Position numbers and translations under genes: made by a program
Notes under the pieces: generated by a model
The model's database searches: none
Seen by the model: the letters and a program-made list of their open reading frames with translations, nothing else
What the model was told of the DNA's origin: nothing
In this document: positions 9,362-19,600 of the stretch, one piece after another
Position numbering within the stretch: position 1 is the first letter of the stretch
How the letters are laid out: every line of letters begins with the position of its first letter
DNA from: Azolla pinnata
Lineage: Eukaryota; Streptophyta; Polypodiopsida; Salviniales; Salviniaceae
Reading direction: 5' to 3'
Assembly (NCBI GenBank): GCA_037176905.1
Contig: JBBBWG010006925.1
Coordinates: 1 to 21,540 of the forward strand
Length of the DNA stretch: 21,540 nucleotides

Positions 9362-12130
9362 TTAGCAATCCCCGCACAAGCACACGCCGTCCTTGAAGTG
9401 ATGCACACAATACTCATCGCTCACTATGATACGGCGTTTCTCGATTCTGGATACTATTTTACAAGCACTGTGGCAGTCATTGCACATCCGTAAATTCTTT
9501 GAAACCCTTATCGTCGAGCCCGGCGGCGACGAAAGCAGCCCAAATGCTAAAGCAAGCTTCTCAGAATGCCCACACAATGCATCCTCTTTGTCTCGAGTTG
9601 TCATCGTTGGCTCGAAGACCAAGTCTGTTCCTGGCACATACCCCTCCTTCTCCATGGCTTCTCTCATGCGATGCAGAACTCCATAGATCTTCTCGCATTC
9701 TGGATGGGTCTTGTCACCCACGACAAACTCATGTATCTTGTTATTAACCTCAATCCATGCTTTTCCAGGCTTCCTCCACGCATTGGCGCACTTGCGCAGT
9801 TCCCGGATCTCCGAAATGCACCCCCACATCTTGGAATGCGCATAGGTTTCCATCATGATTTGGTAACCGGTTGCAGTGCTTGGATCCAACCGAACGACTT
9901 GATCGAAGCATCGTCTTCCGAGCACAACATTTTCATGCTTTCTGCACCCGGTGAGCAAAGCCATCCAGCTCTTAACATCAGGCGGGATGGGCATGCATTC
10001 AAGCAACTCTTGGGCCTCGCATAACTTCCCGGCGCGGGCCAGAAGGTCAACCATGCAACCAAAATGTTCAATCGTGGGTGTCATATAACTGTCCCTCATC
10101 GACACGAAATACTTCTGCCCTTCCCTGACTTTGACAGCATGGCAGCATGCAGCAATGATACAGGTATAGATCATTTCATTCGGTTTTATGCCGCGTTCCT
10201 CCATGCGCTCAAACGTATGCTGCGCGCGGCTGAAGTTACCATGTAGGGCATATCCCTTGATCATCGCACCCCAGGACGCTATTCCTGAATGTGGCCAAGC
10301 ATCGAGAACTTCCTGAGCTTCGTCTACATCGCCACATCTTGCATACATATCGATGATGGTGCTGATCATCATCATATCTACCTGCCCACTTCTCATTGCT
10401 TGCTTGTGTAATCTCTTGCCCCGCTGAAATGCTCCAAGCGAACCACATGCTTGTAAAGCACATGAGAATGTGGCACTATCTGGCTTGATTCCTCCTGCTT
10501 CCATTTTATCGAACATTCGGAGAGCACAGACGTGGTCTCCATGCTGGATATACCCTGCCATCATAGCCCCACAGGACACAACATCATAATGCAGTAGTTT
10601 CTGGAAGTTTCTACACGCTTCATTCAACCTACCACATTTCGCATACATATCTATAAGAGCAGTCCTGACATGGATACTCGATTCAAGCCCGCTTTCAATG
10701 GCACGGAGATGAATGTTCACTCCATATTTCGAAGCTCCAACCATACCGCATGCTTTTAAGACAGACATGAACGTGATTCTGTCGGGCTTGATTCCCGCGG
10801 TGTACATTTCTTTGAATAGTGAGATGGCTGAGGCACCATAGCCATTCTTAGCATAGGCTTCGAGCATCGTATTCCAACAAACAACATTGCGAACACCTAG
10901 TTCATCAAAAACTTTCCTGGCCTCATCCAGTCTATTGCACGCAGCATATGCATATACTAAAGCACTCCCCATAAACACATCCAAGTCTACACCTTCGACA
11001 ATGATTTGGTTATGAATCATCTGTGTACGACCTATATCTCCCAAGTTTCCACACGCTTTCAGAAGGGAGGTGAAAACGAAGGTATTAGGCTCAATGCCTG
11101 CCTCTTTCATCTTATGTAACATAGAAAAAGCCAGAGCATTCTCCCCAGCCACTGTATATCCCAGAATGATGAAGTGCCATGAATGAACTGTAGGCTTGTC
11201 CATTCGGCGGAAAACAACGCATGCTTCTTTCAAACTCTCGCACGATATAAAGAGACGGATCAGACAGTTATCCAGGAAGGAAATGATGTCTAAGCCATTG
11301 CTGATCATGAACAGAAGCACTTGTCGGCCACACTCAATGTGCGATTCATTTATACACCTTTGCAAGAGGGATGAGATAGCATCTTCATGCAGGACGATGT
11401 CTTCCTTATGCAGAAACCATAGCCATCGACGGACTCTGTCTAAGCTTTCTTCTTTGCATATATCTAGCACACACGAATGCGGATCAGAATTCATCATGTG
11501 ATGCAGCGGAGGAGATAAACAATCCAGATTCTTCGAGGCAGAATGCAAAGGAGGAAGCACATCTTCATCGAGGTTTGTGACATGTCGAAGAGGAGGCCAT
11601 GCACTAGCGTTGAGCTCAAGATTTGTGGTATGTTGCAACGAAGGCCATAACACAACATCGAGATTTGTGGCATGGTTCGAAGGAGGCAATCCATTACCAC
11701 CAGAGTCTGCAATCCTCTGCGAAGGATGACGAACATAAGCACGATCGATAGTTCGATTCTTCTTTGAAAGGCATACATTCTCGGCTTCCGAACCTTTCCA
11801 TGAAGGAATACACACAAGCTGGAGATTTCCTGTGGATTGTTCTGAAGAGGAATATACATACTCCTGCTGCGAAGGGGTGCAACACATGAAATCATCGAAA
11901 TCTGCGGGATCTTGGGATGAATTCCAATGCCACCTCCCTGCATCGCTAACCTGAATAATGCTACCAGCAGCATATGACACAGGTCTCTGCTTGCCACCGG
12001 CATCGAATGAATGCACGACAAGAAAACAGAAAAGAAAAAGAAAAAGAAAAGGAGAAGGTTGCAGAGCAACATGTGGGTGAGAAGCAAACACATACCTGTG
12101 AGGCAGCAGGGTCCGGAGGCTTGAGCCCAT
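9362..12130 (-). CDS. PPR protein, PLS class with E and DYW deaminase domains (organelle RNA editing factor type)
   Basis: A single 922-codon frame with the ATG at 12130. Residues about 230-715 form repeated PPR units of the P/L/S kind, with signatures such as IKPDRITFMSVLKACG, TALIDMYAKCGRLNEA and MIKGYALHGN. E motifs follow (about 716-785), then the PG box (KPGKAWIEV, 787-795) and a DYW deaminase domain. That domain has the HxE site (H855-S-E857), CNDCH (883-887), HHFKDG (910-915) and CLCG (917-920), so the catalytic Glu and both zinc-ligand sets are present. Family members bind specific organelle transcripts and convert C to U. The protein ends CGDC where the family ends CGDYW, so the last Trp is absent. 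Residues 147-215 hold about five degenerate repeats of a PPL-H-TNLD unit. Residues 26-41 are an odd Phe/Leu-rich stretch that may be intronic read-through, so the true start is uncertain; M82 or a later Met is possible. It is convergent with the casein kinase gene. Confidence 0.92.
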   Translation of the reverse strand: MGSSLRTLLPHRYVFASHPHVALQPSPFLFLFLFCFLVVHSFDAGGKQRPVSYAAGSIIQVSDAGRWHWNSSQDPADFDDFMCCTPSQQEYVYSSSEQSTGNLQLVCIPSWKGSEAENVCLSKKNRTIDRAYVRHPSQRIADSGGNGLPPSNHATNLDVVLWPSLQHTTNLELNASAWPPLRHVTNLDEDVLPPLHSASKNLDCLSPPLHHMMNSDPHSCVLDICKEESLDRVRRWLWFLHKEDIVLHEDAISSLLQRCINESHIECGRQVLLFMISNGLDIISFLDNCLIRLFISCESLKEACVVFRRMDKPTVHSWHFIILGYTVAGENALAFSMLHKMKEAGIEPNTFVFTSLLKACGNLGDIGRTQMIHNQIIVEGVDLDVFMGSALVYAYAACNRLDEARKVFDELGVRNVVCWNTMLEAYAKNGYGASAISLFKEMYTAGIKPDRITFMSVLKACGMVGASKYGVNIHLRAIESGLESSIHVRTALIDMYAKCGRLNEACRNFQKLLHYDVVSCGAMMAGYIQHGDHVCALRMFDKMEAGGIKPDSATFSCALQACGSLGAFQRGKRLHKQAMRSGQVDMMMISTIIDMYARCGDVDEAQEVLDAWPHSGIASWGAMIKGYALHGNFSRAQHTFERMEERGIKPNEMIYTCIIAACCHAVKVREGQKYFVSMRDSYMTPTIEHFGCMVDLLARAGKLCEAQELLECMPIPPDVKSWMALLTGCRKHENVVLGRRCFDQVVRLDPSTATGYQIMMETYAHSKMWGCISEIRELRKCANAWRKPGKAWIEVNNKIHEFVVGDKTHPECEKIYGVLHRMREAMEKEGYVPGTDLVFEPTMTTRDKEDALCGHSEKLALAFGLLSSPPGSTIRVSKNLRMCNDCHSACKIVSRIEKRRIIVSDEYCVHHFKDGVCLCGDC
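11987..12095 (-). other. Possible short intron at the 5' end of the PPR gene
   Basis: On the minus strand a strong donor CAG|GTATGT lies at 12096/12095. A long C/T tract follows, and then an acceptor GCAAGCAG ends at 11987, which would make a 109-bp intron. Splicing joins the ATG at 12130 to a different frame that stops at 11494. If used, the segment would therefore be 5' leader and the PPR protein would start downstream, at M82 or later. The Phe/Leu-rich stretch in the unspliced reading is exactly the polypyrimidine tract. Confidence 0.35.
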
Positions 12131-12255
12131 GGGGGAGCGAGGAAGGATTCTGCAAGCCAGAAAGAGGCAGGATTAGGGTTTGGGCAGGGGAAAGGCAAGG
12201 TGACATGGCAACAGCTTCCTGTCTCCTCCTCCACTGAGCTCACCGTTGCTCTGTT

Positions 12256-12894
12256 CCAGCAGTTCTTCAATGATCTTCTTCTTCTTCTTCTTCTTCTTCT
12301 TCTTCTTCTGCAGTTCCAAAATGGTCTTCTTCTTCTTCTTCTGCAGTTCCAAAATGATCTTCTTCTTCTTCTGCTTCTTCTTCTTCTTCTTCTGCAATTC
12401 CAAGATGATCTTCTTCTTCTGCTGCTTCTTCTGCTTCTTCTTCTTCTGCAGTTCCAAGATGATCTTCTTCTTCTTCTTCTTCTTCTTCTTCTGCAGTTCC
12501 AAGATGATCTTCTTCTTCTGCTTCTTCTTTTCTTCAGTTCCAAAATGATCTTCTTCTTCTGCAGTATCAAAATGATGTTCCAAAATGATCTTTTTCTGCA
12601 GTTCCAAAATGACTTCTTCTGCTTCTTCTTCTTTTTCTTCTTCTTCTGCAGTTCCAAAATGATCTTCTTCTTCTTCTTCTTCTTCTTCTTCTTCTTTTTC
12701 TTCTTCTTCTGCAGTTCCAAAATGATCTTCTTCTTCTTCTTCTGCAGTTCCAAAATGATCTTCTCTTTCTCTTCTCCTTTTCTTCTTCTTCTTCTTCTTC
12801 TCTAGTTCCAAAATGATCTTTTTCTTCTTCTTGATCTTCTCCTTCTCTTCTTCTTCTTCTTCTTCTTCTTCTTCTTCACTTCTTCTTCTTTTTT
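12256..12894. repeat. Compound satellite: (TTC)n runs with about 13 copies of an 18-bp unit
   Basis: Runs of TTC/CTT alternate with copies of TGCAGTTCCAAAATGATC. Copies start near 12256 (degenerate), 12309, 12342, 12393, 12447, 12492, 12533, 12560, 12597, 12647, 12710, 12743 and 12802. The unit is 18 bp and most TTC runs are multiples of three, so the minus strand is open in all three frames over long stretches. It would read as Lys-rich (ILELQKKK), Glu-rich (HFGTAEEE) or Arg-rich (FWNCRRR) peptides. I read these as artefacts. The array ends with a purer TTC run to 12894. It begins about 125 bp upstream of the PPR start codon and so probably lies in its leader or promoter. Confidence 0.9.
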
Positions 12895-13090
12895 CCCATA
12901 AATGTTTATATTAAAATAACATGATAATACAAAAAAAAAATTTGCTATCAAAACTACTTTCAAAGTAGTGATGTGATAAGGACAACCTTCTATGGTGTTG
13001 CAAATACAAAACGTCATAAATCAAACTCATCTGGAGGAACAAGGTTCCCATACAACATAATTGTGAAAACTACCAAATTAACTTCTTTTT

Positions 13091-13099
13091 TATATATAG

Positions 13100-13127
<28 letters not shown>
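13091..13127. repeat. (AT)n dinucleotide microsatellite
   Basis: About 37 bp of alternating TA/AT has one interruption (TATATATAGTATAT). It is flanked by unique AT-rich DNA. Confidence 0.9.
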
Positions 13128-13131
<4 letters not shown>

Positions 13132-14204
13132 CTCTAGAAAGCCCATCAATAAACCACTTAAAATTTATAACACTATTTGAAGCAATTGAAAAATGTGTAT
13201 GGTTAAGAAAAGTGATATATCATGTGCAGAATACATGTGGGTTGAATATCACTCATACACCAACCATTATTTACGAAGATAATTCTGTATGTGTTGCACA
13301 AATACAAACGAAGCATGTAAAAACAAGTCTCATAAAGCATATATCACCTAAATTCTTCTATATACATGAATTATAAAAGAAAGAAGAAATTATGATAGCT
13401 CTCACCAAGACTAGTGAAAATCTTACAAATTTATTTACTAAGTCTTTGCCAACTAACATTTTTGAAAATTTTGTGCAAGGTATTGACATGAGAAGGATGA
13501 GAGATGTGCACAAATAAACGGGAGCACAACCGTGACATTATCCCATTAATACTAATCTTGAAACTCAGTATATTATTTTGTTATTCCCAAATAATGACAA
13601 AGTTATCTTGTATACTAGCTCGTCATTGTACTCTTTTTCTCTTAATGAGTTTTTCCTGAAGTTTCTCACGTTTGGAATGAGTTTTAACGAGGCATATATA
13701 TAACGCAATATATGTCTAAGAGAACTATTATGAAAACTAAGTGAGTCACGACCCATGCCTTACTCCTCCCTTCCACGCCCTCTATTTCTGACGTGGAACT
13801 CTACCCCTTATTTTTGGCATGCACTCTCATGCTACATTGAGAACACAAAGCTCTAATGCCCTCATATTTCTGGAATAGGGGTTTAAAGTGGACTCTTACC
13901 AAAATAGCTCCTCTCTATTAATATGTATATACACTAATAGTGTTAGGAGAAGGGTTAGAGAGTGAGAGTGTGTGCGTGAGAGATCATCAACAACAATATT
14001 AATATAATCTTTATATTTCTTTTCATCTATCTCTATCTGTGTATGTGCGAAGTTCTATTATTTTGTTACGTAGATCGATTACAAACGGCACGTTTAACAA
14101 CGCTCGTAAAATGATATTCTTCTTCATGTTTTTTTGTTTTTCAAAAGAAAATATCCTTTCATTAGTTATAACAATTTAAAGAGCCAATGCGGCACGATAA
14201 AATT

Positions 14205-14310
14205 TCTAACATTTGTGAACTCCCTGTTAAACATCTCAAATTTTCTTGCAAACAATTTTATCTAACATTTGTGAACTCCCTGTGAAACATCTCAAATTTT
14301 CTTGCAAACA
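14205..14310. repeat. 56-bp tandem duplication
   Basis: A unit starting TCTAACATTTGTGAACTCCC occurs at 14205-14260 and again at 14261-14310. There is a single clear substitution (TGTTAAAC versus TGTGAAAC) before the end of the second, slightly shorter copy. The near-identity suggests a recent duplication. Confidence 0.9.
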
Positions 14311-15108
14311 TCTTTGCGATGCTCAGCATGAATCTATTACATCTAGAAGCTCCAAAGATCCTAATTTCCTTCGGTGATACGAAAGTTACCAATAGTTCTG
14401 TCCTACATAGTTCAATCCATTATGTAATGGGTGATGCTATGTCCACACTTCTATATCAGTATGACTTCGCTCACTTTAGGATCTAACTCACAACCATAAC
14501 TCGACAAATCAACTATTGGGCTAAACAAATGATCTTTCTATTGTTCTGTACCGCATATCAAGCATATCAAGTTACAAGCATCGCTTGTGAAAATCATGTA
14601 TAATCAACAACACCATTTACCATCGAACCAATAATGCATCCCAAGAAGGTTTGATGGCTAAAACATCATTTGTTGCAAAGATGCTGCTTGAACATTGGTT
14701 GTCAAGCAACAAGTCAACCGAGGTGAGAACGCCATGCCTATCAGAAACACAGAAAAGCCAGAAAAACCTGCAGTTTTTGCCTCCTCTCACTGCATTATCC
14801 GAATACGCTTCTCAAAAATGAAGGAGATAATGAATGACATTGAGTGAATTTACCAGTTCTCCACATCAAAACCACTCTGATTTACTGGCAGTGATTTGTG
14901 GCAATGTGAAGGTAAACCCAACATGTATAATCATTTACATACATGACATCGGTTCTCTAATTACAGAATGTGTGTGATCCAAGAACACTGGTAAAGGAAG
15001 TACTTGTCGAAATCAGGATTTTTTCCACCTCGCGGAATGGGAATATATACAATTACACCATCTCAAATCAAAGGATGAAGGACTCTTATCTATATAGTAC
15101 ACACCTTA

Positions 15109-16641
15109 TCATGCCGATCCTCCGATTGTTTTGACAGAAAACTTGAAGGTGGAGAGGATGGCACTCATCACAAATATAATACAAGTAACCAGTGTCAGAA
15201 CCACAGATAGTGTGGATCTCGAGCAATACTCGGCATGTGATAGCGTCGCGCTCTTGCATATAGAAGGTATGTACATCAAAGCTCCAACTCCTACCGATCC
15301 CGACGACAACAGCAGATATGCAAGTGTCTGGTGTTGTTTTGTAGGATTGATTAGACATGAAATTAGTAACAAATCACTGTGTTGAGTAGTTTGATGTCAA
15401 AAAATACATATTAGTGTGTGGAAGTGTGAGAAAGACAGCATTGGAAAGGGCATTTCTAATTCATTTACACAAGATTGAATTTGATAAACTAAATATATTG
15501 TAAGTTTTGCAGTTGCTGAAGTACAAAATAAATTTGTTTATAGATAACATCTTCTAGTATATTTGAAGTAGGCAATGAAATATCTTACTAGCACAGTTAC
15601 TGTTCCTGTTTCTCATGCTCACACACATTACTTGTCCCATCATCATGATCTTAAGAAAACACAACATGATACATTACTAAGAAAAAGGGAGATTAGGAGA
15701 TGTGTGCATTACTTCCAATTTTAATACATAGATCATTTGATAATAGCAGTATTTAGCATTTTATCATCATGCAGCTTAAGTTGGTTTCATCACGTGTGCA
15801 CATACATTCAATGCATAAGAAAAGCTCGGACGATGTAAAGTTTATTACTACATAGGAAACCAGATTCAATACCTGATCCACTATCATCGAAAATGCTATC
15901 CAAGGTATGCCAATCTTAGCTTCCTCGATGGCTGTATCTTGTGTGTTCAACCTCCGGGCAGCCATGACCCCAAGATGAAGTACCGTGACAATGAATGCAC
16001 TGGCAGTGGTACCAGCAACATACCTGCATCCATCGTTGCCTTGCACTTGGTCAATTGAGATAAGTAGCACAAGTCCTTATTGTTAGCTCCGAACCCCATA
16101 ATTAAGCCAGAATATCAAAGATTAAGAGCATGTTTTACAAATATCTTTATCAAAGAATGCCATGGTCAAATGGTATGATGAATTTCGGTCGCTTTGCATG
16201 GAAATATGCATCAAACAACCCACGAGTTTTGGCCATCTGAAGTTTATCTACAACTTTCCACGTTATCAGCCCTCAAGAACATTGTCGACCTTGAACTTAA
16301 AAAAGATGATGTCTAGCTTTAAATCATGGAGAGTAATACCTGAACCCGGCAATCCTTCCATAAGACAAGGACTCGCCATTCGACACTACAGTGTTGGTGA
16401 TCATGACGCAGAATGCCACCGCACTAGCTATGGCCGCCATCGATCTCAACACAAGCTCGGTGATGATATGGATATTGGCCAAAGTGGAAGCAGCTGGTGA
16501 TTGCAATGGCGAAGGAGAGGCTGGCAAATGTGAAGTCGACAGCTCGTTCCTCGTCACACCAAAGTCCATCAATTTGGAGCTAAGCGTTGTGGGCATTTGT
16601 TGGGATCTAAAGACGATGTTGTTGTTCCCCTTCGTGGGCAT
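15109..16641 (-). CDS. Alternative short CASP-like product starting at internal ATG
   Basis: If transcription began within intron 1 of the long gene, the ATG at 16641 (MPTKGNN) would give a 223-residue CASP-like protein from exons 16641-16340, 16023-15873 and 15327-15109. That length is normal for the family. The reading frame is open for 25 further codons upstream of this ATG (GVGPSPGPPQLNRYLSK...), up to a good acceptor at 16717. For that reason I prefer the long model, but both forms could exist. Confidence 0.45.
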
Positions 16642-19600
16642 TATGACTGAAACACGTGATGTAGCCTTGGAAAGGTATCGGTTCAGTTGAGGTGGACCGG
16701 GAGATGGCCCAACTCCCTGCAGTTAAGTTGTAAGGTCCGGGTCTTAGAGAATCCTTTTCCTTTTTATGACAAAACGCATGTCAAGTGAATGAAGAAAACA
16801 TCATTGTAAATAATCAATCATGCGTGTGCAAATAGCAGAACACAGATTAGCAGTGGATTGTCGTGAGGACAAGCTCCAACTTAGTACTCTTTTAGCATGG
16901 GAATGGGTGCTATTAGTAGCTTACTAACTAAAAACTTGTGTATTAGTTCTGAAACAAAAATGTATGTCAAGTGAATGAAGAAAACATGTAGATAATCATG
17001 CATGTGCCAAAAGCAGAACACAGATTAGCATCAGATTGTCGCAAGGACAAGCTCCGACTTAGTACTCTTTTAGCATGGGAATGGGCGCTATTAGTAGCTT
17101 ACTAGATAAAAACTTGTGTATTAGTTCCGAAGACCAGGGGATTAAATCCGATAAATTTAGAGGCAAACTGTGAGCAGCTAATGGAATTGCCAATCAGTTC
17201 ACATAGTAATCCCATTCTCATGCTTTCATCCAAAACAGACACACAATCTTGCACGCACCTCAATGCTTGTGTCTAAGAAGGGGGTAGCTTCAGAGGGCCC
17301 TTGCGGAGCAGGAGTAGTTGGGTAGCAAGCTGGAGAAATACTCTTCATCATCTCTATCCTCCTTTGGGCACTACTAGAGCTGTCGGGAATGCTAACTGCG
17401 GACCTTTCAGCAACTGAATTCTGCATCCTAGCCCTAGGAGATGATACGCCTTTCGACGTTTGTACCGGAGAAGTGCTCTTCGATCGACGGATTCTTGCTT
17501 GCGCTCTTCTCGGAGAGGGATCTAGGAGCTCATCTTCCTCAGTTTGAGTGGGGGAGGTAGCCGTGGATCGATTGATTGCTACTCGCACCCTGCGAGGAGA
17601 GCCTACCACTTGTTGTGGAGCTTTGCAAGCTTGTGTTTGTGCAGGAAAACTCGGAGAGCTTTCCATGCAAGTCATTGTGTCCGTATCTGATCGTTGGATC
17701 CTCCCGGGAGATGTCTCCTTCTGAGCTGCACTACTAGAGCTGTTCAGGGCGATGCTTATGGATCGGCTCACCATCGGTTTCACGCCTCGAGGCTTCGGCT
17801 GGCTTTGCATCGCAGGGGCGCGATCCTCCACCTGGGTTTGGATTTCCTGGGATCGTGTTCTTCGGGGAGAAATCGGTGGAACACTTTGCTTCTGAGATGC
17901 TGATTCAAGTTGTTGTTGCTGTTGTTGTTGTAACTGTTGTTGTTGCTGCTGTTGTTGCTGTTGTTGCTGTTGTTGCTGTTGTTGCTGTTGTTGTTGTAAC
18001 TGTTGTTGTTGCTGTTGTTGCTGTTGTTGTTGTAACTGTTGTAGTTGCTGTTGTTGCTGTTGCTGCTGTTCTAGTTCATTTGGTTGAGATTCGCGAAGAA
18101 GAGGTGGAGCTAGAGATTGCCCAAGCACTAACATTTGGCCTCCTCCTCCCAGCTCTTGAGTAGCCATTGGCTGAGCACTTGCTCGGGAGGGTCTCGGAAC
18201 AATGCTGCTTCGGGCAGAGCTAACAAATGATGAAGAAATCGTCGATGGAGCCCCCTTTTGTTCCTTCTGTGTTTCTGCTATTGATCCTTGGGAAGCCATC
18301 ATGATGTATGAAGGCCTTGAATTCGAGACACTCCTAGCTCTACCCCTATCACTAGAAATCATGCTCCTGCGGTAAGGAGCCGGCAGTTTCTGTTGTTGGG
18401 ATTCTACTCCACCACCATCATCATCATCATCATCACCACCAACATCATCTTCATCATTTCTTAGTCCATGGGTAGCTGTAGAGGAAATGCTAGCTCGAAG
18501 AGGATTGGAAGGAGCCATTGCTCGAAAGCTCGAAGATGTTGAACGTATTCCTGTCTGAGGCTCATCTGCATGAATCGCTTCTTTCGTAGTGCCTCCGCTG
18601 TCCATAGCTGTAAGGGAGATGCTCTTTGATCGAGCACTAGAAGATCTTGGAGGAGAATAGCTCATCCGAGAAGCAACCCATGATTTCTCTTCCTGTTGGG
18701 CTGCCTCTTCTTCTTCTTCTTCTTCTTCTTCTTCTTCTTCTTCTTCTTCTTCTGGCACTTGTTCTTGACGTTTATCTGAGGTAGGAGAAATTAAACCTGT
18801 TTGAGCATTTGAGATTCTCTGAGAAACACTTGTTCGGGGGATCGAAGGTGATATCTGAGGGCTCGAATTCATGCTCGCTCGGTAATAATTTCTGGGAGAA
18901 ATGCTTGATCGAGAAGCAACCGATGATGTCTGATCGTTCTGGTTTTCTTCTTCTACGACTACTTTTCCTTCTCCTCCTCCCCCTCCTCCTCTTCCTCTTC
19001 CTAATCGAGTGGCAATGGAGTTCTGAGAATCAGAATTGATTGGGGAGATGCTCTTTTGAGCAGCAGAGTCTCTCCGCGGAAGCATCATTCGAGATGATAG
19101 CAAACGCTGATCATCTTGGTGGGTTATTTCTTCTTCTGCATCTTCTTCTTCTTCTATTCCTTCACGGGCAGCCGGCATAGAGGAAATACTTGTTCGAGAA
19201 GCAATGGAGTTCTGAGAATCAGAGTTGATTGGGGAGATGCTCTTTTGAGCAGAAGAGTCTCTCCGAGGAGTCATCATTCGAGATGATAGCAAGCCCTGAT
19301 CTTGGTGGGTCACTTCTTCTTCTTCTTCTTCTATTCCTTCATGGGCAAACGGGATAGAGGAAATGCTTGTTCGAGAAGCATCAATGGAGCCTCTACCGGT
19401 AGAACTGCCCATTTGGGGCGTCTGGGCTTCTTCTATAGCGGTACTATTCCGAGGATAGGAAACACTTTCACGGTTGCTCATCCGAGAAGAAAGCAAAGGT
19501 TGCTCTTTTAGGGTTTCTTGCTCTTGATCAGCTCCCTGTTGAGTCGCCATATAGAAAATGCTTGCTTGAGGAGAAGAATCGGAGCCTCTCAGCGTCGTAG

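Larger units (their letters stand above)
12895..15108. other. AT-rich intergenic region
   Basis: About 2.2 kb lies between the satellite upstream of the PPR gene and the stop codon of the CASP-like gene. It contains an AT dinucleotide run, a 56-bp tandem duplication and an LTR-like segment, listed separately. No frame of useful length or recognisable family is present. The right part (about 14640-15108) is less AT-rich and probably includes the 3' untranslated region of the CASP-like gene. Confidence 0.5.

Noticed and set aside
9088-10246. Several plus-strand frames of 60-152 codons
   Set aside because: They are antisense to the DYW and PPR coding sequence and carry no recognisable motif.
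11494-12753. 419-codon minus-strand frame with Lys/Arg-rich repeats
   Set aside because: It is the satellite read through in one frame and then an alternative frame of the PPR 5' region. The PPR frame is clearly the functional one downstream.
12173-12811. Glu-rich minus-strand and Leu- or Phe-rich plus-strand frames over the TTC satellite
   Set aside because: They are shadow frames of the same repeat. Openness in most frames at once shows that it is compositional.
12700-12900. CRISPR-like array (repeats separated by variable runs)
   Set aside because: The spacers are simple TTC runs of variable length rather than unique sequences, and the gene context is a plant nuclear genome.
16391-16690. 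99-codon plus-strand frame with ordinary amino-acid composition
   Set aside because: It is antisense to the second exon of the CASP-like gene, which has family motifs and consistent splice phases.
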